This document shows, in pieces, positions 8,749 to 16,757 of a stretch of DNA of 64,000 nt. The translations under genes were made by a program, and so were the position numbers. The notes beneath the pieces are model-generated. The model saw only the letters and a list, made by a program, of their open reading frames with translations. It had not been told where the DNA came from and ran no database searches. This DNA comes from VRUE01 sp963816785 (GTDB lineage Bacteria > Actinomycetota > Thermoleophilia > Solirubrobacterales > 70-9). Position 1 is the first letter of the stretch; each line of letters starts with the position of its first letter. The DNA lies in contig CAWFLL010000003.1 in NCBI GenBank assembly GCA_963816785.1, positions 1 to 64,000 of the forward strand. Direction: 5' to 3'.

Positions 8749-9473
8749 TCCTCTACCCGGCGATCGACATCCGCGGCGGCGGCGCGGTGCGGCTGACACA
8801 GGGCGACTACACGCGCGAGACCGCCTACGACGCCGATCCGGTCGATGCGGCGATCCGCTGGGCGACCGCGGGGGCGGAGTTCCTGCACGTCGTCGACCTC
8901 GACGGCGCGCGGGCGGGCGCTCCCGAGAACCTGGACGCGGTGCGGAGGATCGCCACCGCCGTGCCATGCCCGATCCAGGTCGGCGGCGGCCTGCGGGATG
9001 CTGACTCGGTGGCGGCGGTGCTGGAGACCGGAGTGGAGCGGGCGGTGATCGGGACGGCGGCCCTGCGGGACCCCGATTTCCTCGACCAGATGCTCTCCCG
9101 GCACGGCGACCGGGTCATCGTCTCGGTGGATTCCCGCCGGGGGCAGGTGGCCGTGGCGGGCTGGACCGAGGGGAGCGGAAAGGGGGCGGTCGAGGCCGTC
9201 GCGGAGCTCACCTCCCGCGGGGTCCGCCGCTTCCTCTGCACGTCGATCGAGGTCGACGGGACGATGGAGGGCCCCGCGCTCGAGGAGCTGGCCCGCGTCG
9301 CCGCCGCTACCGAGGCCGAGGTCATCGCCTCGGGCGGGGTCGGGTCGCTCGCCGACCTCGAGGCCCTCGCCGCGAAGGCGCCAACCAACGTCGGGGGCGT
9401 AATCGTCGGCCGCGCCCTCTACGAGGGCCGGTTCACGGTTTCCGAGGCGAACGCGGCTCTGGGCCGGGACTAG
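8745..9473 (+). CDS. hisA: ProFAR isomerase (or PriA-type isomerase)
   Basis: TIM-barrel isomerase converting ProFAR to PRFAR, 242 aa. ILYPAIDIRGGGAVRLTQGDY at the N-terminus, GGGLRD and ASGGVGS phosphate-binding loops. GTG 8745 is chosen because it overlaps the hisH stop as GTGA and gives the family start; an upstream GTG would add eight unlikely residues. In actinobacteria this gene can be the bifunctional HisA/TrpF enzyme PriA; whether trpF is absent cannot be judged here. Its TAG stop coincides with the hisF -10 hexamer. Confidence 0.92.
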   Translation: MILYPAIDIRGGGAVRLTQGDYTRETAYDADPVDAAIRWATAGAEFLHVVDLDGARAGAPENLDAVRRIATAVPCPIQVGGGLRDADSVAAVLETGVERAVIGTAALRDPDFLDQMLSRHGDRVIVSVDSRRGQVAVAGWTEGSGKGAVEAVAELTSRGVRRFLCTSIEVDGTMEGPALEELARVAAATEAEVIASGGVGSLADLEALAAKAPTNVGGVIVGRALYEGRFTVSEANAALGRD

Positions 9474-9482
9474 GCTTTCCCC
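9471..9482 (+). promoter_or_regulatory. Leaderless-type promoter of hisF
   Basis: TAGGCT at 9471-9476, whose first three bases are the hisA stop codon, stands 6 nt before the hisF ATG, with no ribosome binding site. It fits the TANNNT-N6-10-start pattern repeated through the window and would allow hisF to be expressed independently of the upstream his genes. Confidence 0.45.
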
Positions 9483-10304
9483 ATGGTCCTGAAGCGAGTC
9501 ATCCCCTGCCTCGACGTCGACGGCGGTCGCGTCGTCAAGGGCACCAACTTCGTCGGCCTCCGCGACGCCGGTGATCCGGTCGAGCTGGCAGAACGGTACG
9601 ACGCCGAGGGCGCGGATGAGCTCGTCTTCCTCGACATCACCGCCTCGCACGAGCAGCGCGAGACGATCGTCGAGCTGGCCCGGCGGACCGCCGACAACGT
9701 CTTCATCCCGTTCACGATCGGCGGCGGCATCCGATCGGTCGAGGACGCGCAGGCGGTCCTCGACGCCGGCGCCGACAAGATCTCGGTCAACTCCGCCGCG
9801 CTCGCCAGGCCCGAGCTGCTGGGCGAGCTGGCCGACCAGTTCGGGGCGCAATGCGTGGTGATATCAATAGACGCCGCCTCCTCTGCTTCCGCTTCCTCGC
9901 AGGAGTCAGATCGTGATCCTCGGTCGCTTCCGCGTCCGGGGGCGGCGTCGCCTCGGTGGGGCGTCTATGTGAATGGTGGACGCGAGAAGGTCGAGGGGCG
10001 GGACGCCGTTTCCTGGGCACAGGAGGCGGTCGAGCGCGGGGCCGGCGAGGTGCTCCTGACGAGCATGGATCGTGACGGCACCACGGACGGATACGACATC
10101 GAGCTGACCCGGGCGGTCAGCGACGCCGTCTCGGTTCCCGTGATCGCCTCGGGTGGGGCCGGCTCGCTCGAGCACCTCAGCGAGGCGATCACCGAGGGCG
10201 CCGCGGACGCCGTCCTCTGCGCGTCGATCTTCCACTACGGGGACTACCGAGTGCGCGATGCGAAGCAGCACCTTGCCGGTGCCGGCATCCCGGTGCGGCG
10301 CTGA
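9483..10304 (+). CDS. hisF: Imidazole glycerol phosphate synthase, cyclase subunit, with 25-aa insertion
   Basis: TIM-barrel cyclase that makes imidazole glycerol phosphate and AICAR from PRFAR and ammonia delivered by HisH. 273 aa, about 20 longer than usual. Catalytic Asp residues are in IPCLDVDGGRVVKG and VISIDA; TIGGGIRSV, LLTSMDRDGT and IASGGAG are intact. Directly after VISIDA there is a Ser/Pro/Arg-rich stretch (ASSASASSQESDRDPR...) encoded by a 75-bp repeat in frame; normal sequence resumes at WGVYVNGGR. The insertion lies in the loop after beta-strand 5, near the active site. The frame stays open, so the protein is probably functional. Confidence 0.93.
   Translation: MVLKRVIPCLDVDGGRVVKGTNFVGLRDAGDPVELAERYDAEGADELVFLDITASHEQRETIVELARRTADNVFIPFTIGGGIRSVEDAQAVLDAGADKISVNSAALARPELLGELADQFGAQCVVISIDAASSASASSQESDRDPRSLPRPGAASPRWGVYVNGGREKVEGRDAVSWAQEAVERGAGEVLLTSMDRDGTTDGYDIELTRAVSDAVSVPVIASGGAGSLEHLSEAITEGAADAVLCASIFHYGDYRVRDAKQHLAGAGIPVRR
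9872..9946 (-). repeat. Interspersed repeat, copy B (inside hisF)
   Basis: 75 bp, exactly 25 codons. Its reverse complement starts GCCGCCCCCGGACGCGG and ends GCAGAGGAGGCGGCG, matching both ends of copy A at 4446-4525. Because the length is a multiple of three and the chosen frame has no stop, hisF stays open. Similar in principle to the small palindromic elements that insert into genes in Rickettsia, but the sequence is unrelated as far as can be seen. Confidence 0.8.
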
Positions 10305-10307
10305 GCG

Positions 10308-11438
10308 ATGTCCCCGCCGCTCAGGCCGACCGAGGACCTTGGGAAGGCGATCGAAGACGCCTACCCCGAGCTGGCTGCCGTGCGCGAGGCTGCCCACGCT
10401 CCCGTCTTCCTTGTCGGGGGCGCCGTGCGCGACCTCCTTCTCGGGCGTGGCCGCGCCGACATCGACCTGGTCGTCGTCGGGGACGCCGCCGAGCTCGCCG
10501 CCAGGCTGGGCGCCGAGTGGACCGAGCACGAGCGTTTCGCGACCGCCAAGGCCCAGCTCGACGGTCATCAGGTCGACATCGCCGCGGCCCGGGCTGAGTC
10601 CTACCCCCAGCCCGGGGCCCTGCCCGAGGTGGAGCCGGCGGATGAGATCGAGACCGATCTCGCCCGCCGCGACTTCACGATCAACGCGATGGCGATTCCC
10701 CTCCAGGGCGAGCCCACCTTGATCGACCCCCACGACGGCCGGGCCGACCTCGAATCGGGGCTGCTGCGGGTCCTCCATCCGGGGTCCTTCCTCGACGATC
10801 CGACCCGTGCCCTTCGCGCCGCGCGCTACGCCGCCCGCTTTGGCTTCGAGCCCGAGCCGGAGACCGCAGCGCTGCTGCGCGCGGCCGACCTCGGCACTGT
10901 GTCCGCCGATCGTCGGGAGGCCGACCTGAAACGGCTCGCCACCGAGCCCGAGGCCGTGCGGGGACTCGCCCTCCTTGCCGATTGGGGCCTGATCGAGCCG
11001 CGGGCGAGTGGGCTCGAGCTGGCCGATCGCGTCACCGAGCTGCTCTCCGCTCCTCCGTGGCAGGGGGTCGCCCCGCGCGCCGAGGCGATCCTCGCCGCCG
11101 CCTTCGGCCCGGCCGGGGGCGAGCTGGGACTGGCCGCCGCGAATCCGGATCGCCCGTCGGCCGGCGTCGATGCGGCGAGCGGCCGCGACCCGATCGAGCT
11201 CGTGCTGGCGCGGGCGATGGGGGCGGAGTGGCTCGACCGCTATCTCCTCGAGTGGCGGCACGTCGCGCTGGAGGTCGACGGGGCGAACCTGATCGCAGCA
11301 GGAGTGCCGGAGGGGCCCGCCGTCGGACGCGGGCTCGCCGCAGCCCTGCGGCGCAAGCTCGACGGCGAGCTCTCCGGGCGCGACCGCGAGCTGGAGGCGG
11401 CCCTAGAGGGCGCGAGGGACGCCGATGGAATGGCGTAG
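10308..11438 (+). CDS. cca: tRNA nucleotidyltransferase / poly(A) polymerase family
   Basis: Class II nucleotidyltransferase that adds or repairs the tRNA 3' CCA, or a poly(A)-type relative. 376 aa. Visible: LVGGAVRDLLLGRGRADIDL (nucleotide-binding GG...DxD catalytic carboxylates), DLARRDFTINAMA, DDPTRALRAARYAARFGF. The C-terminal half is Ala/Glu-rich and poorly recognisable; no HD domain motif is evident. Starts 3 nt after hisF and overlaps pgeF by 14 bp. The assignment between CCA-adding and poly(A) polymerase is uncertain. Confidence 0.85.
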   Translation: MSPPLRPTEDLGKAIEDAYPELAAVREAAHAPVFLVGGAVRDLLLGRGRADIDLVVVGDAAELAARLGAEWTEHERFATAKAQLDGHQVDIAAARAESYPQPGALPEVEPADEIETDLARRDFTINAMAIPLQGEPTLIDPHDGRADLESGLLRVLHPGSFLDDPTRALRAARYAARFGFEPEPETAALLRAADLGTVSADRREADLKRLATEPEAVRGLALLADWGLIEPRASGLELADRVTELLSAPPWQGVAPRAEAILAAAFGPAGGELGLAAANPDRPSAGVDAASGRDPIELVLARAMGAEWLDRYLLEWRHVALEVDGANLIAAGVPEGPAVGRGLAAALRRKLDGELSGRDRELEAALEGARDADGMA

Positions 11439-12165
11439 TTCCGACGGCCTCGAATGGCTCGAGGCGCAGCTGCCCGGCGCCCGCGCCGCATTCTCGACCC
11501 GCCTCGGCGGGGTCAGCGAGGACCCCTGGGCGAGCCTCAATCTCGGGATCCTCACCCGCGATCGACGAGAGGCTGTGGTCGAGAACCGGCGCCGCCTCGC
11601 TGCCGCGCTCGGCCGCGAGCCGGACCGCGTCGTGATCGGTCGTCAGGTGCACGGCGCCGAGCTGGCGTCCCACCACGGCCCCCAGGACCCGAGCCCGTTC
11701 GCCACACCGGGCGTGGCGGTCCCCGAGACAGACGGCCACGTCACCGCCGAGCCAGGGTTGGCCGCGCTCGTCTTCGTCGCCGACTGCCTTCCGATCGCCC
11801 TCGCAGGGCCCGGCGGGGTCGCGATGCTGCACTGTGGCTGGCGCGGTCTCGCTGCCGGGATCCTCGCTCGCGGGGTCGCGGCGGTGGGCGCCACCGACGC
11901 CGCGATCGGCCCCGGGATCGGCCCCTGCTGCTATGAGGTCAGTGGGGAAGTCCTCGAGGCCTTCGCCGACCTGGGCATCGCCGCCCCCGGACCGACCCTG
12001 GACCTCACCGAGATCGCCCGCCGGCTTCTGAGCGATGCCGGCGTCGAGCGGATCGAGGCCGCCGAGCTTTGCACGAGCTGCGAGGAGGATCGATTCTTCT
12101 CCCACCGCCGCGACGCCGGCCGGACCGGGCGGCAGGCCGGCCTCGTCTGGATCGAGGGCGGTTGA
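11425..12165 (+). CDS. pgeF: YfiH/PgeF family polyphenol oxidase-purine nucleoside phosphorylase
   Basis: Laccase-domain (DUF152/YlmD/YfiH) protein of 246 aa. Proteins of this family bind Zn/Cu, phosphorolyse or deaminate purine nucleosides and, in E. coli, limit wrong amino acids in peptidoglycan. Metal ligands visible: His in RQVHGAEL, Cys in ADCLPIAL, His in LHCGWRGLAAG, and GPGIGPCCYEV. Overlaps cca by 14 bp and sits 1 nt before yggS, the usual order in Gram-positive division clusters (pgeF-yggS-sepF). Confidence 0.9.
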   Translation: MEWRSSDGLEWLEAQLPGARAAFSTRLGGVSEDPWASLNLGILTRDRREAVVENRRRLAAALGREPDRVVIGRQVHGAELASHHGPQDPSPFATPGVAVPETDGHVTAEPGLAALVFVADCLPIALAGPGGVAMLHCGWRGLAAGILARGVAAVGATDAAIGPGIGPCCYEVSGEVLEAFADLGIAAPGPTLDLTEIARRLLSDAGVERIEAAELCTSCEEDRFFSHRRDAGRTGRQAGLVWIEGG

Positions 12166-12166
12166 G

Positions 12167-12799
12167 ATGCCCGGCCTGATCGAAGGCCTGGAGCCCGAGA
12201 GGATCGCCGCGCACCTCGAGCGGGTGCGCGAGATCGCCGGCGAGGGAGTCGAGATTCTGGCGGCGACCAAGTACGTGCGGATCGAGGAGATGGGTGCGCT
12301 CGCCGAGGCGGGGGTGAGGCTGGTGGGCGAGAATCGCCTGCAGGACCTGGCCGCGAAGCAGGCGCGATGGAGGGACGAGTTCGAATGGGACTTCATCGGC
12401 ACGCTGCAGAGCCGCAAGGTGAAGCAGCTGCTCCCGATCTGCCGCCTGATCCACTCGGTGGCGAGCGACTCGGCCCTTCAGCAGCTGGGGCGCTACGGGG
12501 ATTCGGGCACCGAGGTGCTGGTCGAGGTCAACGTCGCGGGGGAGGAGGGCAAGGCCGGGATCGAGCCCGCAGAGCTGGGGGCATTCATCGAGCGCTGCCC
12601 GGTGCGGGTCTCCGGCCTGATGACGATGCCGCCCTTCAGCCAGGACCCCGAGGCGTCCCGCCCCCATTTCGCGCGGCTCGCCGAGCTTGCGGCGGAGCAT
12701 GGCCTGGAGCGGCTCTCGATGGGGACATCGCAGGATTGGCAGGTCGCGGTCGCCGAGGGGGCGACGATCATCAGGCTTGGGACCGCCCTATACATGTGA
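12167..12799 (+). CDS. PLP homeostasis protein, YggS family
   Basis: Fold-type III pyridoxal-phosphate protein (YggS/PROSC/YlmE), 210 aa, that buffers PLP and affects amino-acid pools. PLP Lys in ILAATKYV; other motifs GENRLQDLAAKQ, WDFIGTLQSRKVK, MGTSQDWQVAVAEGAT. ATG 12167 was chosen because the longer open frame runs back into pgeF. It immediately precedes sepF, as in many Gram-positive bacteria. Confidence 0.93.
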   Translation: MPGLIEGLEPERIAAHLERVREIAGEGVEILAATKYVRIEEMGALAEAGVRLVGENRLQDLAAKQARWRDEFEWDFIGTLQSRKVKQLLPICRLIHSVASDSALQQLGRYGDSGTEVLVEVNVAGEEGKAGIEPAELGAFIERCPVRVSGLMTMPPFSQDPEASRPHFARLAELAAEHGLERLSMGTSQDWQVAVAEGATIIRLGTALYM

Positions 12800-12856
12800 C
12801 GACTGCTGCATAATTTGCAAAGGATTCGGCCGCTTGAAGCCGAAAGATGCGCTGAT

Positions 12857-13393
12857 ATGGCTCTCCGAGATACATGGCACAAAGCGCTCGTCTACTTCGG
12901 CCTGGCCGAAGACCACGATTACGGCCCTGAGTACGAAGAAGAATTCGTCCCCGAGGCCGATGAGGATCTCGAAGGACGCGACTCTGGCCAGGTGCGGCGG
13001 CTGCCGACCTCACGGCGCTCGCGCAGGGACGAGATCGACGACATCTTCGCCGACGACGAGCCGATCTCGGCCTCCCGCACCCGGGTCCTGCGCCCGGTCG
13101 GCAACGGTGACTCCGACGTCCAGGTCCACCTCGTCATCCCGCGCAACTTCAACGACGCCCAGCAGGTTGCCGACCAGTTCAAGCGGAAGGTGCCGGTCAT
13201 CCTCAACCTGCAGACGACCGACCACGAGCTGTCGAAGCGGATGATCGACTTCAGCTCCGGCCTCACCTACGCGCTCGACGGTGGCATGCAGCGGATCGCC
13301 GAGAAGATCTTCCTGCTGACGCCGCGCAACGTCGAGGTCTCCGCCGAGGAGAAGGCGCGGTTGCTGGACAAAGGGTTCTTCAACCAGTCGTAG
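12857..13393 (+). CDS. sepF: Cell division protein SepF
   Basis: FtsZ-binding membrane anchor of the divisome in Gram-positive bacteria. 178 aa with the family layout: amphipathic N-terminal helix (MALRDTWHKALVYFGL), acidic linker (about 20-75), then the SepF core from about residue 85 (RVLRP, FNDAQQVADQFK, VILNLQ, DFSSGLTYALDGGMQRI). ATG 12857 gives the conserved membrane-targeting start; the longer frame is rejected. An upstream -10-like CATAAT near 12811 and an inverted repeat TTCGGC/GCCGAA near 12825-12844 lie in the leader. A terminator follows. Confidence 0.93.
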   Translation: MALRDTWHKALVYFGLAEDHDYGPEYEEEFVPEADEDLEGRDSGQVRRLPTSRRSRRDEIDDIFADDEPISASRTRVLRPVGNGDSDVQVHLVIPRNFNDAQQVADQFKRKVPVILNLQTTDHELSKRMIDFSSGLTYALDGGMQRIAEKIFLLTPRNVEVSAEEKARLLDKGFFNQS

Positions 13394-13434
13394 TTGAGAA
13401 GGAGGCTCGGGAGCCTCTCACGCTCAACTTTTTC
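13393..13434 (+). terminator. Rho-independent terminator after sepF
   Basis: GTTGAG (13393-13398) pairs with CTCAAC (13423-13428), and an inner GAGGCT/AGCCTC stem is closed by CGGG. Five T residues follow at 13429-13433. It begins on the last base of the sepF stop codon. Confidence 0.85.
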
Positions 13435-13460
13435 TGCCAGGCGCGGCTAGGCTGCCGAGC

Positions 13461-14204
13461 ATGGTCGTTGGATTTGTAGGTGCTGGGAGCATGGCGGCGG
13501 CGATGGCGCGGGGATGGGTCGGCGCTGTCGATGAGATGTTGTTCACGGATTCCGGCTCGGGACGGGCGACCGAGGTGGCCGCAGAGGTCGACGGCAGGGC
13601 GGTGAGCTCAAACGCCGAGCTGGCCGCAGCGGCGGATGTGCTCGTCCTGGCCGTGAAGCCGGCGAAGCTGGGCGACGTCGCCGCCGAGATCGGTGGCGTC
13701 GCCAAGCCGGTCGTCTCCCTGCTCGGGGCCACCTCGCTAGAGAGCGTCGCGGCGGCCTTCCCGGACGCCGACGTCTGCCGCGTCATGCCCAACGTCGCGG
13801 TCGAGGTGCGGAGGGGTGTGCTGTGCGTCGCCGGCGGCGAGTCGGCGGAGGTGAGGGGCCTTCTCGACCTCCTGGGGAAGGTGGTCGAGCTCCCGGACTC
13901 GGAGTTCGACGCCGCGACGGCGGTGATGGGCTGCGCTCCCGCCTACCTCGCCCTCGCGGTCGAGGCCCTGGCGGACGCGGGGGCCGATGCCGGCCTCGAC
14001 GAGGCCCTCGCCCGCGAGCTGGTGGTCGAGACGACCGCGGGGACGGCGGAGCTGTTGCAGATCCGCCACCCGGCCGACGTCCGCAGGGCGGTCTCCTCGC
14101 CGGGGGGGAGCACAGAGGCCGGCCTCGAGGCGCTCGACCGGGAGGGCGCTCGCGAGGCCTTCACGGCGGCCGTGAGGGCCTCGCTGGAGAGGATGAAGTC
14201 GTGA
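13461..14204 (+). CDS. proC: Pyrroline-5-carboxylate reductase
   Basis: NAD(P)H-dependent last step of proline synthesis. 247 aa. N-terminal Rossmann motif VVGFVGAGSMAAAMARG, middle LAVKPAKL and VCRVMPNVA, C-terminal SPGGSTEAGLEAL signature near the substrate site. TAGGCT at 13448-13453 is 7 nt before the ATG with no ribosome binding site: leaderless-type promoter just after the sepF terminator. The yggT gene follows 16 nt downstream. Confidence 0.93.
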   Translation: MVVGFVGAGSMAAAMARGWVGAVDEMLFTDSGSGRATEVAAEVDGRAVSSNAELAAAADVLVLAVKPAKLGDVAAEIGGVAKPVVSLLGATSLESVAAAFPDADVCRVMPNVAVEVRRGVLCVAGGESAEVRGLLDLLGKVVELPDSEFDAATAVMGCAPAYLALAVEALADAGADAGLDEALARELVVETTAGTAELLQIRHPADVRRAVSSPGGSTEAGLEALDREGAREAFTAAVRASLERMKS

Positions 14205-14220
14205 GCCGGGGGCCCGGCGC

Positions 14221-14523
14221 GTGATCCCGCTCGCCCTGACGCGCGGGGACGTCGCCGACTACGTCAGCGCCCTGTTCCTCGTCTACATCGTCCTGATCCT
14301 GATCAACGTGCTGATCTCCTGGGTGCCGCGGATGCCGTACAACCGCGCCCTGCGGGCGGTGCTCGACTTCGTCACCGAGACGACCAACCCGTACATCAAC
14401 CTGTTCAGGCGCGTCATCCCGCCGATCGGGGGCGGCGGCTTCGCGCTCGACCTGAGCCCGATGATCGCCGTCATCGTCCTCGCGGTGGTGCGCGCCGTGG
14501 TCGTCGCTCTGATCGCGGGGTGA
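14221..14523 (+). CDS. YggT family integral membrane protein
   Basis: 100-aa membrane protein of the YggT/Ycf19 family with two hydrophobic segments (about residues 14-37 and 80-99) separated by the conserved RALRAVLDFVTETTNPYINL and FRRVIPPIGG. The family is linked to division-site or osmotic functions, but the biochemical role is unclear. GTG start; the end overlaps lspA by GTGA. DivIVA, usually next in this cluster, is absent here. Confidence 0.88.
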   Translation: MIPLALTRGDVADYVSALFLVYIVLILINVLISWVPRMPYNRALRAVLDFVTETTNPYINLFRRVIPPIGGGGFALDLSPMIAVIVLAVVRAVVVALIAG

Positions 14524-14975
14524 GAGTCGAGGGCGGACGCGCCTGGCGCCTTGCCGGCGCGCTATGCGGTCTCGTCGTCGCCCTCGATCAGGGCGTCAAG
14601 GCGCTGGTCGAGGCCAACCTCTACCCCGGCGAGCACGTCGATGTGGTGGGCCCGCTGTCGCTGACCCTGGCCCACAATCGCGGCGTCGCCTTCGGCCTCG
14701 CCGGCGATGGCGGCGGGCTGCTGGTCGCGTTCGCGCTCGGCAGCCTGATCTTCATCGGCTGGCTCTTCTCCCGCGATCCGGGCCGGCCGTGGATGTGGGT
14801 GGCGGTCGGACTGCTGGCCGGCGGGGCCCTCGGCAACCTCGCCGATCGGGTCCGGGCCGACGCGGTGACCGACTACGTCGACCTCCTCTCCTGGCCGCCG
14901 TTCAACCTGGCAGACGTCTCGATCACGCTCGGGGTCGCGCTGCTGGCGCTGAGCCTGATCGGTGAGTCACGCTGA
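14520..14975 (+). CDS. lspA: Lipoprotein signal peptidase (signal peptidase II)
   Basis: Aspartic membrane protease that removes the signal peptide of prolipoproteins after diacylglyceryl transfer. 151 aa, four hydrophobic segments. Catalytic Asp residues in GNLADRV and FNLADVSITLG; LDQGVKALVE and LAHNRGVAFGL are the other conserved boxes. GTG start overlapping yggT; the stop overlaps the next ATG by 1 bp. A lipoprotein substrate candidate is encoded at 42577-42978. Confidence 0.94.
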   Translation: MRVEGGRAWRLAGALCGLVVALDQGVKALVEANLYPGEHVDVVGPLSLTLAHNRGVAFGLAGDGGGLLVAFALGSLIFIGWLFSRDPGRPWMWVAVGLLAGGALGNLADRVRADAVTDYVDLLSWPPFNLADVSITLGVALLALSLIGESR

Positions 14976-15646
14976 TGGGTGAGCTGCGGATAGTCCACCT
15001 CGACGAGTCGCTGGCTGTCGTCGACAAGCCCGCCGGGCTCGTCGTCCACCCGGCTCCCTCGCACCACGGCCCCACCCTCGTCGACGAGCTGGGCGAGATC
15101 CTCGGCGGGGGCGAGCCCGAGCGGCCGGGGATCGTCCACCGCCTCGACAAGGGGACGAGTGGGTTGATGGTCGTCGCCCGCAACGACGAGACCCTGACCG
15201 CGCTCCAGGGGCAGGTTCGCCGCCGCGAGGTCGAGCGCGTCTACCTGGCGCTCGCCAACGGCCGCCTGCCCTCGCGATCCGGAACGATCGATGCGCCGAT
15301 CGGGCGAGCCGCGCGCCAGCGCCACCGGATGGCGGTCTCCGGCGCGGCCTCCCGCCAGGCGCGAACGCACTTCACCGTGATCGAGCTGCTCGCCCGGGAG
15401 ACCCTGCTCGAGGCCCGCCTCGAGACCGGTCGCACGCACCAGATCCGCGCCCACTTCGGGGCCATCGACCACCCGCTCCTCGGCGACCCGACCTACGGCG
15501 GCGAGCGCCGCTACGGACTCGAGAGGCCGTTCCTCCACGCCCACCGCCTCGCGTTCACCCACCCGGAGAGCGGCCAGAGAATGACGTTCTCCTCCGAGCT
15601 GCCGCAGGACCTCTCGGCCGCGCTGCAGGCGGCCCGCGGGGCCTGA
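14975..15646 (+). CDS. RluA/RluD family rRNA or tRNA pseudouridine synthase lacking the S4 domain
   Basis: Isomerises uridine to pseudouridine in structured RNA. 223 aa. Catalytic HRLDKGTSGLMVVA, plus VDKPAGLVVHP, VERVYLALA, ETGRTHQIRAHF. It is about 80 aa shorter than RluD because it starts straight in the catalytic domain without the N-terminal S4 RNA-binding domain, so the target may differ from 23S helix 69. That helix is the very place where the 23S intron sits in this genome. Overlaps lspA by one base. Confidence 0.9.
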   Translation: MGELRIVHLDESLAVVDKPAGLVVHPAPSHHGPTLVDELGEILGGGEPERPGIVHRLDKGTSGLMVVARNDETLTALQGQVRRREVERVYLALANGRLPSRSGTIDAPIGRAARQRHRMAVSGAASRQARTHFTVIELLARETLLEARLETGRTHQIRAHFGAIDHPLLGDPTYGGERRYGLERPFLHAHRLAFTHPESGQRMTFSSELPQDLSAALQAARGA

Positions 15647-15659
15647 TCCGCCCGGCGCC

Positions 15660-15776
15660 CTCTACAATCCTTCACCCCTTCAATCGACCCCCGTCGCGTC
15701 GCCCCGGATCCTGATCGGCAGCAGCCGAATCCCGGTCAGAGCGGCGGGGTAGCACCCAATCAAGGAGACAACTGAA
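15660..15776 (+). promoter_or_regulatory. Promoter and leader of the rpsB-tsf operon
   Basis: CTACAAT (-10, about 15661-15667) and about 105 nt of leader ending in AAGGAGACAACTGAA before the rpsB ATG. GC-rich inverted segments (CCGGATCCTGATCGG) suggest structure. In other bacteria S2 represses its own leader; whether that operates here is unknown. Unlike many neighbours this start has a proper ribosome binding site. Confidence 0.5.
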
Positions 15777-16757
15777 ATGCCAGAGGCTGGCCTCAAAGAG
15801 CTGCTCGAGGCTGGAGTCCACTTCGGACACCAGACGCGGCGCTGGAACCCGAACATGCGCCGCTACATATTCGGCGAGCTGGACGGGATCCACATCATCG
15901 ACCTTGTCCAGACCGAGGAACTGCTGGAGAAAGCCCGGCGCTTCGCCGGCGAGCTCGCCTCGGGAGGCGGGACGGTGCTGTTCGTCGGCACCAAGAAGCA
16001 GGCCCGCGGCGCCGTCGAGTCGTGGGCGGGGCGGTGCCAGATGCCGTACGTCAGCCAGCGCTGGCTCGGCGGGCTGCTGACCAACTTCAACACGATCTCG
16101 GCGCGGATCTCGCGCCTCCACGAGCTGACCAGCTGGCAGGAGGAGGGAAAACTGGACCTGCTGCCGACCAAGGAGCGGATGGGGATGCAGGCAGAGCTCA
16201 CCAAGCTCGAGTACAACCTCGGCGGCGTCCGCGACATGGACAGGCTGCCGGATGCCGTCTTCGTCACCGACCTGAAAACCGAGGAGATAGCGGTGCGGGA
16301 GGCGGTCCGGCTGCGGATCCCGATCATCGGCCTCGTCGACACCAACTGCGATCCGAGCCAGATCGACTACGTCGTGCCCGGCAACGACGACGCGATCCGC
16401 TCCTGTGAGCTGGTCATCGGCACGATCGGCGCCGCGATCGAGACCGGTGCCGGCGCCTGGCGGGTGCAGGAGGAAAAGCGCCTCGCCGAGGAGATGGAGC
16501 GTCGGCGCAAGGAGGAGGAGGAGCGCAAGAAACGCGAGGAAGAAGAGAAAGCCCGCAAGGAGGCCGAGGAGGCGGCGCAGGCAGCCGCCGGGGCTAGCGA
16601 CACAGTCGCGGACCAGGCGGTTCAGGGTTCCCAGGGCGGTGGCGCTTCCCCCGGCGGCGGCGGACGCGGAGCGGAGCAGCCGCCGGTTGATGCGCCCCCG
16701 GCCGGCTCCAATCGCAATCTGACTCCTTCGGAGCCGGCCGGGGGCGGTGGCTCGTGA
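15777..16757 (+). CDS. rpsB: 30S ribosomal protein S2 with long charged tail
   Basis: Small-subunit protein S2. The core (residues about 1-230) is standard: LLEAGVHFGHQTRRWNP, LFVGTKKQA, QRWLGGLLTNF, VDTNCDPSQIDYVVPGND. It is followed by about 95 extra residues: a Lys/Glu-Arg coiled-coil stretch (about 232-265), then a Gly/Pro-rich low-complexity tail. Total 326 aa against about 240-260 usual. Tails on S2 occur in several actinobacteria; a role is unknown. Overlaps tsf by GTGA. Confidence 0.96.
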   Translation: MPEAGLKELLEAGVHFGHQTRRWNPNMRRYIFGELDGIHIIDLVQTEELLEKARRFAGELASGGGTVLFVGTKKQARGAVESWAGRCQMPYVSQRWLGGLLTNFNTISARISRLHELTSWQEEGKLDLLPTKERMGMQAELTKLEYNLGGVRDMDRLPDAVFVTDLKTEEIAVREAVRLRIPIIGLVDTNCDPSQIDYVVPGNDDAIRSCELVIGTIGAAIETGAGAWRVQEEKRLAEEMERRRKEEEERKKREEEEKARKEAEEAAQAAAGASDTVADQAVQGSQGGGASPGGGGRGAEQPPVDAPPAGSNRNLTPSEPAGGGGS

